Shown here piece by piece: positions 1 through 7,486 of a DNA stretch of 18,246 nucleotides; the stretch's first letter is position 1, and each line of letters begins with the position of its first letter. The stretch is from Verrucomicrobiota bacterium (GTDB lineage Bacteria; Verrucomicrobiota; Verrucomicrobiia; Verrucomicrobiales; Akkermansiaceae). Both the position numbers and the translations under genes were made by a program. Below the pieces are notes generated by a model. That model ran no database searches. It was not told the DNA's origin and worked only from the letters and a program-made list of their open reading frames with translations. The stretch spans positions 1 through 18,246 of the forward strand of contig JAPLUJ010000693.1 of the NCBI GenBank assembly GCA_026397695.1. The letters run 5' to 3'.

Positions 1-1272
1 GAGATCCGGCAGGTAAAACCCGTGGCCGCCCAAACGGGAAATATCCGCCGCGAGTTTTTCGGGGTCAAGACGGTCGTTGGCCGGAATCTTGTGGAGATCG
101 GGCATCACCGCGACGATGGAAAAATCCGCGAGAGCCAGGGCTTCGGCGAGGGGGTTTTGAAACACGGCGCGGCGGGTCGTGTTCGAGCGTGGTTCAAACA
201 AAATCCACAAGCGGGCGTCCGGATATCGCTGGCGCAGACTTTGCACGGCGAGCCGGATCGCTGTCGGATGGTGCGCAAAGTCGTCGATCACCTTGATGCC
301 GTTGGCCTCGCCACGGAGTTCCTGACGGCGGGCGACACCCTCAAAGCCCTCCAATCCGGCGCGGATTTCATCAGTCGTTAGACCGGCGAAGGTGGCGGCG
401 GCGGCGGCCATGGCGGCGTTGCTGACGTTGAACTCGCCGGTCATGCGCAGCGAATACGGCACACCGCCAAGCGTGAACGAACTACGGTCCGTCTCGTAGT
501 GGATGTTTGCGACACGCAAGGCGCAGGCTTTTGCGCACCCGACGGTGGTGACCGGGCAGGGTGCGCCGGTGGCGACTTCCAGGCAGTTGGGATCGTCGCC
601 GTTGATGAAGGCCATGCCCGTGCGCGGGACAATGTTGAGCAGGCGCCGGAAGGTGAGTTTGATCTCGTCAAGCGAGGCGTAAATGTCCGCATGGTCGAAT
701 TCAATGTTGTTCACCACCACGCACTCGGGCAGATAGTGGAGAAACTTCGAGCGCTTGTCGAAGAAGGCGGTGTCATATTCATCGCCCTCAAGCACCATGA
801 ATTCCGATGCGGTGAAATGCGCGCCGCAGCCCAGGTTGTTAGGCAGGCCGCCAATCATGAATCCCGGATCGCGTCCCGCATGCCGCAGCAGCCACGCAAG
901 CATCGCGGATGTGGTGGTTTTCCCGTGGGTGCCGGAGACGACGAAATTGCGCTTCCCGCGCAAGAAAAACTCCTTCAACACCTCGGGCAAGGATTGATAG
1001 AGAAGTTTCCGGTCGAGGGCGGCCTCGGCCTCAGGGTTGCCGCGCGAGATGGCATTGCCGATGATCACGACGTCGGTGTCCGCCGGAATGTTGCGCTCGC
1101 AATACCCCTCGGCGATGGGGATGCCTTGGCCGCGCAGGAAATCCGACATCGGCGGATAGACATTGGAGTCCGAACCGGTGACGGTGAAACCGCGTTGTTG
1201 CATGGCGGCGGCGACGGCCCCCATGGCGGTACCACAGATGCCGGTGAAGTGAAAACGGGATGGGGCGGACAT
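1..1272 (-). CDS. mpl: UDP-N-acetylmuramate:L-Ala-gamma-D-Glu-meso-DAP ligase (Mpl), 3' end cut by window edge
   Basis: My translation of the minus strand from the ATG at 1272-1270 stays open to the window edge and gives 424 residues. Family knowledge: Mpl joins recycled L-Ala-D-Glu-DAP tripeptide to UDP-MurNAc in the cytoplasm, as part of peptidoglycan recycling. Seen: an N-terminal Rossmann nucleotide loop FTGICGTAMG (about residues 9-18), the ATP P-loop GTHGKTTT (about 114-121), the Mur-ligase motif NNIEFDHADIY, and DDFAHHPTAI at the start of the C-terminal domain. FDHADIY and a free-standing position outside a dcw cluster favour Mpl over MurC, which is the main alternative. Mur ligases of this type run to about 450 residues, so only the last few dozen are missing. 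A promoter lies immediately upstream. Long open frames on the opposite strand are antisense shadows. Confidence 0.9.
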   Translation of the reverse strand, partial: MSAPSRFHFTGICGTAMGAVAAAMQQRGFTVTGSDSNVYPPMSDFLRGQGIPIAEGYCERNIPADTDVVIIGNAISRGNPEAEAALDRKLLYQSLPEVLKEFFLRGKRNFVVSGTHGKTTTSAMLAWLLRHAGRDPGFMIGGLPNNLGCGAHFTASEFMVLEGDEYDTAFFDKRSKFLHYLPECVVVNNIEFDHADIYASLDEIKLTFRRLLNIVPRTGMAFINGDDPNCLEVATGAPCPVTTVGCAKACALRVANIHYETDRSSFTLGGVPYSLRMTGEFNVSNAAMAAAAATFAGLTTDEIRAGLEGFEGVARRQELRGEANGIKVIDDFAHHPTAIRLAVQSLRQRYPDARLWILFEPRSNTTRRAVFQNPLAEALALADFSIVAVMPDLHKIPANDRLDPEKLAADISRLGGHGFYLPDL

Positions 1273-1283
1273 TGCAGGGCGCG

Positions 1284-1312
1284 AGGCTAGGCTGCGAAAT
1301 CCACCCTGCCAA
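1284..1312 (-). promoter_or_regulatory. Candidate sigma70-type promoter of mpl
   Basis: On the minus strand a -35 box TTGGCA (1312-1307) and a -10 box TAGCCT (1289-1284) are separated by exactly 17 bp. The -10 box ends 11 nt before the ATG, so transcription would start only about 5 nt before the start codon. No Shine-Dalgarno sequence is present. The same geometry recurs at other genes in the window. Confidence 0.5.
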
Positions 1313-1437
1313 CCCGCAATATGGGTGAAATGTGCCGTAATTTCAGGCACCGGGTCGCGGAGGATGTCCCTTCGCCGGATTGGAAAACCAACATTATTTC
1401 CGCTTGAAACCATGGGGTAACCATGGAGAATCCACGG

Positions 1438-2787
1438 ATGAACGTTCCATTGCCGAGATCACTGGGTGCCGCGTTGTTTGCCTGCGCGGTGGCATTCCCA
1501 CTGGTTAGTTGTTCCAAGAACACAGCGCAGAAGGCCGAGATCGCGTCGCTGCAGCAGGAAATCGCCGATCGCGACACCAACATTCAGGATCTGGAAACCC
1601 GCAGCACGGAACTCGAACAGAAAAACTCCGAACTCGAAAGCAAGGTCAGCGAAGCCGAACAAAAGGCCAGCGACATGGAAGAACAACTCACCCGGGCCAA
1701 GAGTGAGCTGGAAACCATGCAGAAAGCCAAGGCGACCGAACAGGCACAGGCCAGCACCAAGACGCCAGCCCAGATCCTCGATGCCACAAAGGAGCAGATC
1801 AACAAACAACTTCCGGCCATCGTGTCGATCGAAGGCGATGTCACCCGCGGTCGCGGCGTGCTGATTCAGGCCGACGGGAAAACCTGGTTATATTCCGCCG
1901 CGCAGGTGATGAGTGGCAATACGAAACTCACCATCAAGAGCGCGGACGGGACCGCTCTGACAAAATTCGGCGAGTTTCAGGTCGCGACCGACACTTCCCT
2001 GGTGCGGCTCGAGATCCAACAGGAAATACCGGTGAAAATCACCATGGACAACACGGCGAGCGTGGACGCCAGCACCCCGCTGGTGGCGGTGATCGCCGAG
2101 CCGAACGGTGGCGCGCTGCAAGCCCTGGATTGTCGCATTGCCAAAACCACCGGCAATGATTTCGAAATCGAGACCTACGGCACCCAACAGAGTCAGGGTT
2201 GTCCGTTGCTCGCCGCCGGATCCGGCAAGGTCATCGCGATCTTCTGCACCGGCACCACCAGCGCGGACCTCACCTTGTGGCAAAATCCCCAGCAAACCAC
2301 CGGCTCCGATGCCCGTACCCGCGCCGCCCGGCTCAATCGCCCCATCGAATGGAAGACCTCCAGCCTCAACGGATTCCTCGATGAACGCCGCAAAATCGAT
2401 GACCTGAACAAAACCACCCGCCTGCTCCACGCCCTGGCTTCGGTGCGGGTTGCCGGCACGTTCCTGCAACTCGGTGGCGCCCTCGGCGGCGGCAGCACCA
2501 CGATGACCCAGGTGCTCCAACAAAACGCCACGAATCCACTGGTGGTCGCGTTGAAGAAGGTCCAAACGGATCTGTCTAACACCAAGGTGCGCGTGGCCGA
2601 ACGTGACATCACCCGCCGCCTCGCCAACATCCTGGGCGACGCGCAAAACGCCGGTACCCGACAAGTCCAGGAATTCAAGGGCACCGTGATCTCCTTCTAT
2701 CACCGGCCCATTGCCGACACCTCGCTGAAGTGGCGCACCGAAGCCGACCAGGCGCTCAAGGCCACGCTCCTCACGCTTGCCCGCTAA
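1438..2787 (+). CDS. Coiled-coil lipoprotein with a trypsin-like (HtrA-type) domain lacking catalytic His and Ser
   Basis: The start at 1438 is chosen over the in-frame ATG at 1423 because GGAG at 1425-1428 sits 9 nt upstream and the result is a clean lipoprotein signal: basic n-region, hydrophobic core and lipobox LVSC with Cys25. Residues about 30-105 are a charged heptad coiled coil. Residues about 125-270 resemble a two-barrel S1/HtrA protease: SAAQV stands where TAAH(V) is expected (His to Gln156), DTSLVRLEI keeps the catalytic-type Asp185, and SQGCPLL stands where (N)SGGPL is expected (Ser to Gln253). The protein is therefore probably a non-catalytic pseudoprotease anchored at a membrane facing the periplasm, perhaps a binding or scaffold protein. 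The remaining 180 residues, with a glycine-rich GGALGGGS segment, match nothing I recognise. It diverges from mpl and precedes fur. The fold assignment is by motif only. Confidence 0.7.
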   Translation: MNVPLPRSLGAALFACAVAFPLVSCSKNTAQKAEIASLQQEIADRDTNIQDLETRSTELEQKNSELESKVSEAEQKASDMEEQLTRAKSELETMQKAKATEQAQASTKTPAQILDATKEQINKQLPAIVSIEGDVTRGRGVLIQADGKTWLYSAAQVMSGNTKLTIKSADGTALTKFGEFQVATDTSLVRLEIQQEIPVKITMDNTASVDASTPLVAVIAEPNGGALQALDCRIAKTTGNDFEIETYGTQQSQGCPLLAAGSGKVIAIFCTGTTSADLTLWQNPQQTTGSDARTRAARLNRPIEWKTSSLNGFLDERRKIDDLNKTTRLLHALASVRVAGTFLQLGGALGGGSTTMTQVLQQNATNPLVVALKKVQTDLSNTKVRVAERDITRRLANILGDAQNAGTRQVQEFKGTVISFYHRPIADTSLKWRTEADQALKATLLTLAR

Positions 2788-2847
2788 GCACGATGCGCCC
2801 GCGCGTTTCGGCTTCCCGTGGCTGCGCAAAACGTCTAACGTCCACCC

Positions 2848-3345
2848 ATGGATGCGGGAATTCAGAACCAGCTCGATGATTTCATCCGGCGCATGGGGTT
2901 GCGGCGGACCGGGCAACGGGAAATCATCCTCAAGGCCGCGTTTTCCCATAAGGAACATTTCACCGCCGAAGATCTGTTAGGCCGGGTCCGGATAATCCAG
3001 GCCGCCATCTCGCGCGCCACCGTCTATCGCACGCTGGCACTGATGGTGGAGGCGGGCCTGCTCCGCGAGATCGATCTGGGAGACGAGCAAACCACCTATG
3101 ACCCGAACTTCCTCGATAAACCCTCGCACAACCACCTCGTCTGCATCGATTGCGGACGGGTGGTGGAATTCGAAGATGCACATATCGACCTGCTCAACGA
3201 CTGCGTGACCCGGCGGCTCGGATTCAAGCCGCTCCGGCAAACACTCAAAATCGAAGCGAATTGCGAACAACTGCGCCTCAACGGACGCTGCCCGAACTTG
3301 ATCGCCACGAGACTGAGCGGCAAACGGTTGCGCAAAAAACGTTAG
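2848..3345 (+). CDS. fur: Fur-family metal-dependent transcriptional regulator
   Basis: This 165-residue protein belongs to the ferric uptake regulator family, cytoplasmic dimers that bind DNA when loaded with metal. Seen: an N-terminal winged helix (about residues 10-85) with the recognition helix around ISRATVYRTLALMVEAGLL, then the metal/dimerisation domain beginning HNHLVCIDCGRVVEFED with His94, His96 and the first structural zinc pair Cys99/Cys102. The second zinc pair is not in the usual place: Cys139 and Cys148 are separated by eight residues, and the last canonical C-terminal Cys is absent. The tail is basic (ending KRLRKKR) instead of His-rich. Whether it senses iron, zinc or peroxide cannot be told from sequence. 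It starts 60 nt after the lipoprotein gene with no visible Shine-Dalgarno and could be cotranscribed with it. Its stop is a CGTTAG context. Confidence 0.88.
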   Translation: MDAGIQNQLDDFIRRMGLRRTGQREIILKAAFSHKEHFTAEDLLGRVRIIQAAISRATVYRTLALMVEAGLLREIDLGDEQTTYDPNFLDKPSHNHLVCIDCGRVVEFEDAHIDLLNDCVTRRLGFKPLRQTLKIEANCEQLRLNGRCPNLIATRLSGKRLRKKR

Positions 3346-3449
3346 AGATCCACCCGCGCTCTCGCCATGCCGCGCACCCCCATGCAATTTGTCTGCAATA
3401 TCATCCTTCCACCACCAGTATACAACCACAGCTCATACCACCCACCCTG

Positions 3450-4307
3450 ATGCAAACCGCCTCCCGCCGTCATTTCGTGAAAAGTTCCGTCCTAACAGCC
3501 GCAGCCTTCGCCGGCAGCCGGACGCTCGCCGCCGGTGCCCCCGGCCGCGACATCCCGATCGCGCTGCAACTCTACTCGGTGCGCGGCGATTGCGGCAAGG
3601 ACATCGACGCCGCACTGGCCGCCGTCGCCAAGATGGGCTTTGCCGCGGTGGAATTCGCCGGCTATTACAAATACGCCGGCAAGGGTAAGGAATTGCGGGC
3701 GAAACTCAACGAACTGGGCCTCAAGGCGGCCGCCACCCACATCGCCACCAACACCATGCGCGGCGACACCTTGAACCAAACCATCGAATTTCACAAGGAA
3801 ATCGGCTGCAAGTATTTGATTGTTCCCGGCGACGGTGCCTTCACCAACCCAGAGAAAAGCAAGGCGTTGGCCGAGTTCTTCAACGAAACCGCCGCCAAGC
3901 TCAAGCCGCACGGCCTGGCCTGCGGCTATCACAACCATACCCACGAGTTTGCCAAGGTCGGCGACTCGAACCATTGGGAATTGTTTGCCCAACGCACCGA
4001 CAAGGACGTGGTCCTGCAGATCGATTGCGGCTGGGCCGCCGCCGCCGGTCAGGACTGCGCCGACCTGATGAAACGTTATCCGGGCCGCATGCAAGTGGTG
4101 CATATCAAACCGACCGTGTTCGGCGCGGCCACCGGCAAAAAAGCCATCTTCGGCCAGGACTCGGTGAACTGGGCGCCGGTTCTAACCGCTTGCCGCGACC
4201 TCGGCGCCACCGAATGGCTCACCCTCGAACAGGAAGCCTATCCCGACGGCAAATCGCCGATGGAATGCACCGCGCTGTCGCTCGCCGCACTTAAAAAGGC
4301 CCTGTGA
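3450..4307 (+). CDS. Tat-exported sugar phosphate isomerase/epimerase (xylose-isomerase-like TIM barrel)
   Basis: The ATG at 3450 gives 285 residues that begin with a twin-arginine signal (SRRHFVK, Arg6-Arg7, then a hydrophobic stretch ending near TLAAG), so the folded protein is probably exported. The rest is an AP-endonuclease-2/xylose-isomerase-like barrel. Candidate metal or active-site residues are Glu68 (VEFAGYY), the histidines of GYHNHTHEF (159-167), Asp192 (QIDCGW), His218 (VVHIKPT) and Glu260 (LTLEQEAY). Such Tat-secreted isomerases are common in Verrucomicrobiota and Planctomycetes and usually act on sugars from polysaccharide breakdown. The substrate cannot be deduced. The frame stays open upstream to 3150, but that extension overlaps fur and lacks family similarity, so the signal-peptide start is preferred. 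Confidence 0.82.
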   Translation: MQTASRRHFVKSSVLTAAAFAGSRTLAAGAPGRDIPIALQLYSVRGDCGKDIDAALAAVAKMGFAAVEFAGYYKYAGKGKELRAKLNELGLKAAATHIATNTMRGDTLNQTIEFHKEIGCKYLIVPGDGAFTNPEKSKALAEFFNETAAKLKPHGLACGYHNHTHEFAKVGDSNHWELFAQRTDKDVVLQIDCGWAAAAGQDCADLMKRYPGRMQVVHIKPTVFGAATGKKAIFGQDSVNWAPVLTACRDLGATEWLTLEQEAYPDGKSPMECTALSLAALKKAL

Positions 4308-4320
4308 GCCCGGGTCGCCC

Positions 4321-4353
4321 GCAAACAGGGAATCACGCAATAGGCTTGTTTGC
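4321..4353 (+). terminator. Inverted repeat after the isomerase gene, weak terminator candidate
   Basis: GCAAACA (4321-4327) and TGTTTGC (4347-4353) form a perfect 7-bp stem with a 19-nt loop, 13 nt after the isomerase stop. No T tract follows, so a terminator role is only inferred. Confidence 0.3.
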
Positions 4354-4490
4354 CACCGGCAATCCGCGAGCGATCAATGCGGCGGTCGCGCGTGGCGAAT
4401 CTGGCGTGGCAACTTAACCATGACGAGTGAACGAACCACCCGCAGTTCCAGCACTAACCACTCCCGGGACATCAGGATGTCGCCTCCCAT

Positions 4491-4518
4491 CTTTGCGCTT
4501 TGCGCGCTGCGCTTTTCT
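4491..4518 (+). repeat. Short degenerate heptamer array at the 5' edge of kdsA
   Basis: Four consecutive 7-nt units can be read: CTTTGCG, CTTTGCG, CGCTGCG and CTTTTCT. The array stops about 12 nt before the first codon that resembles KdsA (near 4530). Its period matches the clearer arrays at 10375-10416 and 17520-17647. Confidence 0.5.
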
Positions 4519-5231
4519 CATTAGCTTCCGTGCAGGAAATCGCCGGACGCACCGGCATTCATTTTCTGTTCAAAGCCTCGTTCGACAAAGCCAACCGCAC
4601 TTCGATCCAATCGTTCCGCGGACCCGGCGTCCACGAAGGCTGCCGCATCCTCGGCGAAATCGCCAAGGAACTCGCCATCCCCGTCACCACCGACATCCAT
4701 ACCGCCGAGCAAGCAGATATCGCCGCCGCGCACATCGACCTGCTGCAAATCCCGTCGTTTCTGTGCCGCCAAACCGATTTGCTCGAAGCCGCCGCCAAAA
4801 CCGGCCGCGCGGTCAACGTGAAAAAAGGCCAGTTTCTCGCGCCGTGGGACACCGTCAACATCGCCGACAAAATGCGGGTGTTCGGCTGCGAGCACTTCCT
4901 CATCACCGAGCGTGGCACCACCTTCGGCTACAACAACCTCGTCGCGGACATGCGCTCGCTTTACTGGATGCGCAAGGAAGGCTTGCCCGTCATCTTCGAC
5001 GCCACCCATTCCGTGCAACGCCCCGGCGGACTCGGCGGCACCACCGGCGGTGATGGGGAACTCGCCCCCGTGCTGGCCCGTGCCGCAGTGGCCCCCGGCG
5101 TGGACGGCTTGTTCATGGAAGTCCACTCGGATCCCGCCAACGCCCTGTCCGACGGGCCTAACCAAATTCCGCTAGAATTCATCGAGGACTTGCTCGTGAA
5201 GCTCATTGCCATCCACCACGCCGCGCATTAA
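4500..5231 (+). CDS. kdsA: 3-deoxy-8-phosphooctulonate (KDO-8-P) synthase lacking its normal N-terminus
   Basis: KdsA condenses arabinose-5-phosphate with phosphoenolpyruvate to KDO-8-phosphate, the precursor of the inner-core sugar of LPS. Seen: KASFDKANRTS, SFRGPG, FLCRQTDLLEAAAKTG, VNVKKGQFLAPWD, ERGTTFGYNNLV, FDATHSVQ, MEVHSDP and DGPNQIPL, all in family order. The oddity is the start: similarity begins only at QEIAGRTG (about 4530). The first 30-40 residues of the family, including strand 1 with the AGPCVIE-type loop (Cys is the metal ligand in the metal-dependent class), are absent. An in-frame stop lies at 4455-4457, and no other frame upstream encodes them. TTG 4500 and GTG 4530 are the only plausible starts. 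At most 243 residues remain against about 275-285. It may be a decaying copy, a real variant or an assembly artefact. Its end overlaps the next gene. Confidence 0.85.
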   Translation: MRAALFSLASVQEIAGRTGIHFLFKASFDKANRTSIQSFRGPGVHEGCRILGEIAKELAIPVTTDIHTAEQADIAAAHIDLLQIPSFLCRQTDLLEAAAKTGRAVNVKKGQFLAPWDTVNIADKMRVFGCEHFLITERGTTFGYNNLVADMRSLYWMRKEGLPVIFDATHSVQRPGGLGGTTGGDGELAPVLARAAVAPGVDGLFMEVHSDPANALSDGPNQIPLEFIEDLLVKLIAIHHAAH

Positions 5232-6552
5232 ACTCTCTAACGATACCCTTGGTTTGCGTGCCATTCTTCAAGTCCTGCTAGTGCTCACCTCCGCGCTGCC
5301 CGCAGCGGACAATCCGGCTCCGGTGGCCCGTAAAAAGTTTTCCTCGATTTCCCTGCTTCCCGATGGCAGCAAACTCCACCATGTGATGTTTCCACGCTAC
5401 GACAACAATCTCTCATTGATCGGCGTACTCAAAGTTCGCGACATGACACTCGTCAACGTCGATACCATCTCCGGTGAAAACGTGACCATCGAGTTTTGCA
5501 ACGCGGACAGCAGCCCGCGCGGCCGCGCGGACCTCACCAAGGCGGTGTTCAACCAGGCCAAGGGCATCCTTGAGTCCGAAGAATCCGTCATCATGCAAAG
5601 TGACCGGATCAACGCCATGGGCACCGGTCTTTATTATGCTTTCGATCAGGGCGAAGGATTTCTCATCGGCCCTGCCACCACTTGGCTCCAGCAACCCACC
5701 GCGACCCCCATGAACTCCAGCAATTCGCCACGCCCATCCACCGCCCTCTTCGGAATGGCGCTCCTCACCCTGCCGCTGGCTGCCGCCCCGCCGCCCGCAG
5801 TCACCACCGGAGAACACGCGGCCATCCAGGCGGATGCGGCATCCATGGAGCCGGTGGCCAGCCAGTCCGCCACGGTCGCCCGCGCCGATCTCACCAAGGA
5901 TAGGCGCGATGCGGCCACCGCCGCCGCCGCCGCTAACAAGTTTGTCGCGCAGGCCGGATTGTCGGGTGTGGATGCCGAGCTGCCCGCCACCGAGGGCAAA
6001 CCGCTCGATGTGAAACCCGGCCCTAACGACACCGTGATTTCCTGCGACGGTGGCATGTATTTCGACGCCGATGAAGGCGTGTTTGTCTATTTCAAGAATG
6101 TGCGCGTGACGGATCCACGATTCGCACTCTCCGGAGCCAACGAGTTGAAAATCTTCCTCGAAAAAAAACCCGCAAAAACCGCGCAAAAACCCGCGACCAC
6201 TCCGGAAGAATCCACCACCACTCCAGATAAACCCGCCAAAAAAGACCCGTCCAAATTGGCGCTCGGCAGCAAATTCGGCGAGGTTGAGCGCATCGTCGCC
6301 AACGGCGCGGTTCGGATCCTGCAAAAACAACCTGACAAGGGCAAGGCACCTATCGAAGCCAGCGGTGCGATTTTCACTTATCACCCCAATACCGGACAGA
6401 TCATCATCAGCGGTGGCTACCCATGGGTCAAGCAAGGCACCACCTTCATGCGTGCCAAAGAACCCAACCTCATTCTGCGCATTCTCAAAACCGGCAGCTT
6501 TGTCACCGAAGGCAACTGGGACATGGGTGGCAACATTGAGCAAAAACGTTAG
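5206..6552 (+). CDS. Fused LptC-like / LptA (OstA)-like LPS-transport protein
   Basis: The start TTG at 5206 overlaps the end of kdsA by 26 nt, which suggests coupling. TTG at 5254 is an alternative, and there is no in-frame ATG until about 5386. An N-terminal signal peptide (core ILQVLLVLTSALPAA) is followed by an LptC-like segment to about residue 165, with the beta-strand sequence VRDMTLVNVDTISGENVTIEF. At Met 5710 a second complete-looking signal peptide appears (MNSSNSPRPST, then a hydrophobic core ending LPLAAAPPP), followed by an Ala-rich linker and an OstA-like beta-jellyroll (VISCDGGMYFDADEGVFVYF to the end), interrupted by a Lys/Pro/Thr-rich insert. Family knowledge: LptC and LptA form the periplasmic bridge that carries LPS. 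The following lptB supports this role. Detailed homology is weak, so the assignment rests on context plus strand patterns. Confidence 0.68.
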   Translation: MPSTTPRIKLSNDTLGLRAILQVLLVLTSALPAADNPAPVARKKFSSISLLPDGSKLHHVMFPRYDNNLSLIGVLKVRDMTLVNVDTISGENVTIEFCNADSSPRGRADLTKAVFNQAKGILESEESVIMQSDRINAMGTGLYYAFDQGEGFLIGPATTWLQQPTATPMNSSNSPRPSTALFGMALLTLPLAAAPPPAVTTGEHAAIQADAASMEPVASQSATVARADLTKDRRDAATAAAAANKFVAQAGLSGVDAELPATEGKPLDVKPGPNDTVISCDGGMYFDADEGVFVYFKNVRVTDPRFALSGANELKIFLEKKPAKTAQKPATTPEESTTTPDKPAKKDPSKLALGSKFGEVERIVANGAVRILQKQPDKGKAPIEASGAIFTYHPNTGQIIISGGYPWVKQGTTFMRAKEPNLILRILKTGSFVTEGNWDMGGNIEQKR

Positions 6553-6600
6553 ACGCCCCGCCCTTCCTTTAGTTCGTTAGGCACTTTCCCATTTCATCCG

Positions 6601-7365
6601 ATGCATGATCCCGGTTCCACCCTCTGTCATACCGAAACCGCCGTGCTTTTCGCCAACGGCCTGCGCAAAACCTACGGCGGACGAGCGGTCGTGGACGGGG
6701 TCTCGATCACCGTGCAACCCAGGGAAATCGTCGGGCTGTTAGGACCCAATGGCGCGGGCAAAACCACCTTGTTCTACATGATCGCCGGGCTCATCCCCGT
6801 GGATGCGGGCACGGTGTTTTTCGGTGGGCATGATATTTCCAAACTGCCCATGCACCGCCGGGCACGCCTCGGACTCGGCTACCTGCCACAGGAGGAATCG
6901 GTCTTCCGCAAGCTCTCGGTCATCGACAACCTGCTCGCCATCCTCGAAACCCGCCCGCATCTCAGCCGCGCCGACCGCCTCGAGCGTGCCCACGATTTGT
7001 TACAGCGCTTCGGCATCACCCGCCTCGCCAAATCCCTCGCCATCACGCTTTCCGGCGGGGAAAAACGCCGGCTGGCCATTGCCCGCTCGCTGTGTTCGGA
7101 CCCCACCATGCTCATGCGCGACGAGCCGTTCGCCGGCATCGATCCCATCGCCGTGGAGGATATCCAGCGCATCGTGCGCGAATTGCGCGACCGTGACGGA
7201 CTGGCCATCATCATCACCGACCATTCGGTGCGCGAAACCCTCACCATCACCGACCGGGCATTCCTGATTCATGATGGCCGCGTGATCCTCGAAGGCGCAT
7301 CCGACGAACTCGTCACCGACCCCATCGCCCGCAAACACTACCTCGGCGACGATTTTAGAATGTGA
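6601..7365 (+). CDS. lptB: LPS export ABC transporter ATP-binding protein LptB
   Basis: This 254-residue ABC ATPase is of the LptB type, the cytoplasmic motor that drives LPS extraction by LptFG. Seen: Walker A GPNGAGKT (48-55), Q-loop YLPQEESVFRKLSV (94-107), signature LSGGEKRR (150-157), Walker B ending LMRDEPFAGIDP (about 171-182) and the switch His in IITDHSVRETL (His208). QEESVFRKLSV and TDHSVRETL are diagnostic of LptB among ABC proteins. The Walker B strand carries Arg before the Asp (LMRDE) where LLLDE is usual, which is a mild oddity. The first 15 residues are an extra N-terminal tail, and GTG or TTG starts closer to the ABC domain are possible. It lies 48 nt after the LptC/LptA fusion and is probably cotranscribed. 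LptF and LptG are not in the window. Confidence 0.9.
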   Translation: MHDPGSTLCHTETAVLFANGLRKTYGGRAVVDGVSITVQPREIVGLLGPNGAGKTTLFYMIAGLIPVDAGTVFFGGHDISKLPMHRRARLGLGYLPQEESVFRKLSVIDNLLAILETRPHLSRADRLERAHDLLQRFGITRLAKSLAITLSGGEKRRLAIARSLCSDPTMLMRDEPFAGIDPIAVEDIQRIVRELRDRDGLAIIITDHSVRETLTITDRAFLIHDGRVILEGASDELVTDPIARKHYLGDDFRM

Positions 7366-7381
7366 CAACATGCCAGGTGGC

Positions 7382-7464
7382 GCGGCCTCGCCGAGGCCGC
7401 AGTCCATGGGTGGACCATAAGAAGCCCGTAAAATGCCGGAAAGTCCATGCCTGGGAGGGACTTT
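7382..7464 (+). terminator. Three successive hairpins between lptB and pgsA (convergent)
   Basis: Hairpin 1 pairs GCGGCCTC with GAGGCCGC (7382-7400, very stable). Hairpin 2 pairs GTCCA with TGGAC (7402-7415). Hairpin 3 pairs AAAGTCC with GGACTTT (7440-7464, 11-nt loop). They lie between the stop codons of convergent lptB and pgsA, where a bidirectional terminator is expected. No long U tract follows any of them. Confidence 0.5.
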
Positions 7465-7486
7465 GGCGTTGCTCTAACATGCGCTC

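Noticed and set aside
499..1290. Long plus-strand open frame opposite mpl
   Set aside because: The minus strand here encodes a complete Mur-ligase motif set. The plus-strand translation has no family features and is a GC-rich antisense shadow.
1410..1426. Two CCATGG sites around GGTAA upstream of the lipoprotein gene
   Set aside because: Each CCATGG is self-complementary, so the symmetry is partly trivial. The second copy only contains an alternative ATG.
1888..2958. 356-residue minus-strand open frame opposite the lipoprotein and fur
   Set aside because: It runs across two well-supported plus-strand genes, has low-complexity Gly/Arg-rich sequence and no start context.
4427..5053. Arg-rich plus-strand frame overlapping kdsA
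   Set aside because: It is out of frame with kdsA motifs, and its first 25 codons do not supply the missing KdsA N-terminus either.
5413..6543. 376-residue minus-strand open frame opposite the Lpt fusion
   Set aside because: It is Gly/Arg-rich and mirrors the codons of the plus-strand protein. The plus strand has signal peptides and Lpt context.
7410..7438. Similarity of the post-lptB sequence to 16620-16645 (shared GTGGACC and TAAAATGCCGG)
   Set aside because: The matches are short and differently spaced. Both are hairpin regions after convergent genes, and common origin cannot be shown from two copies.
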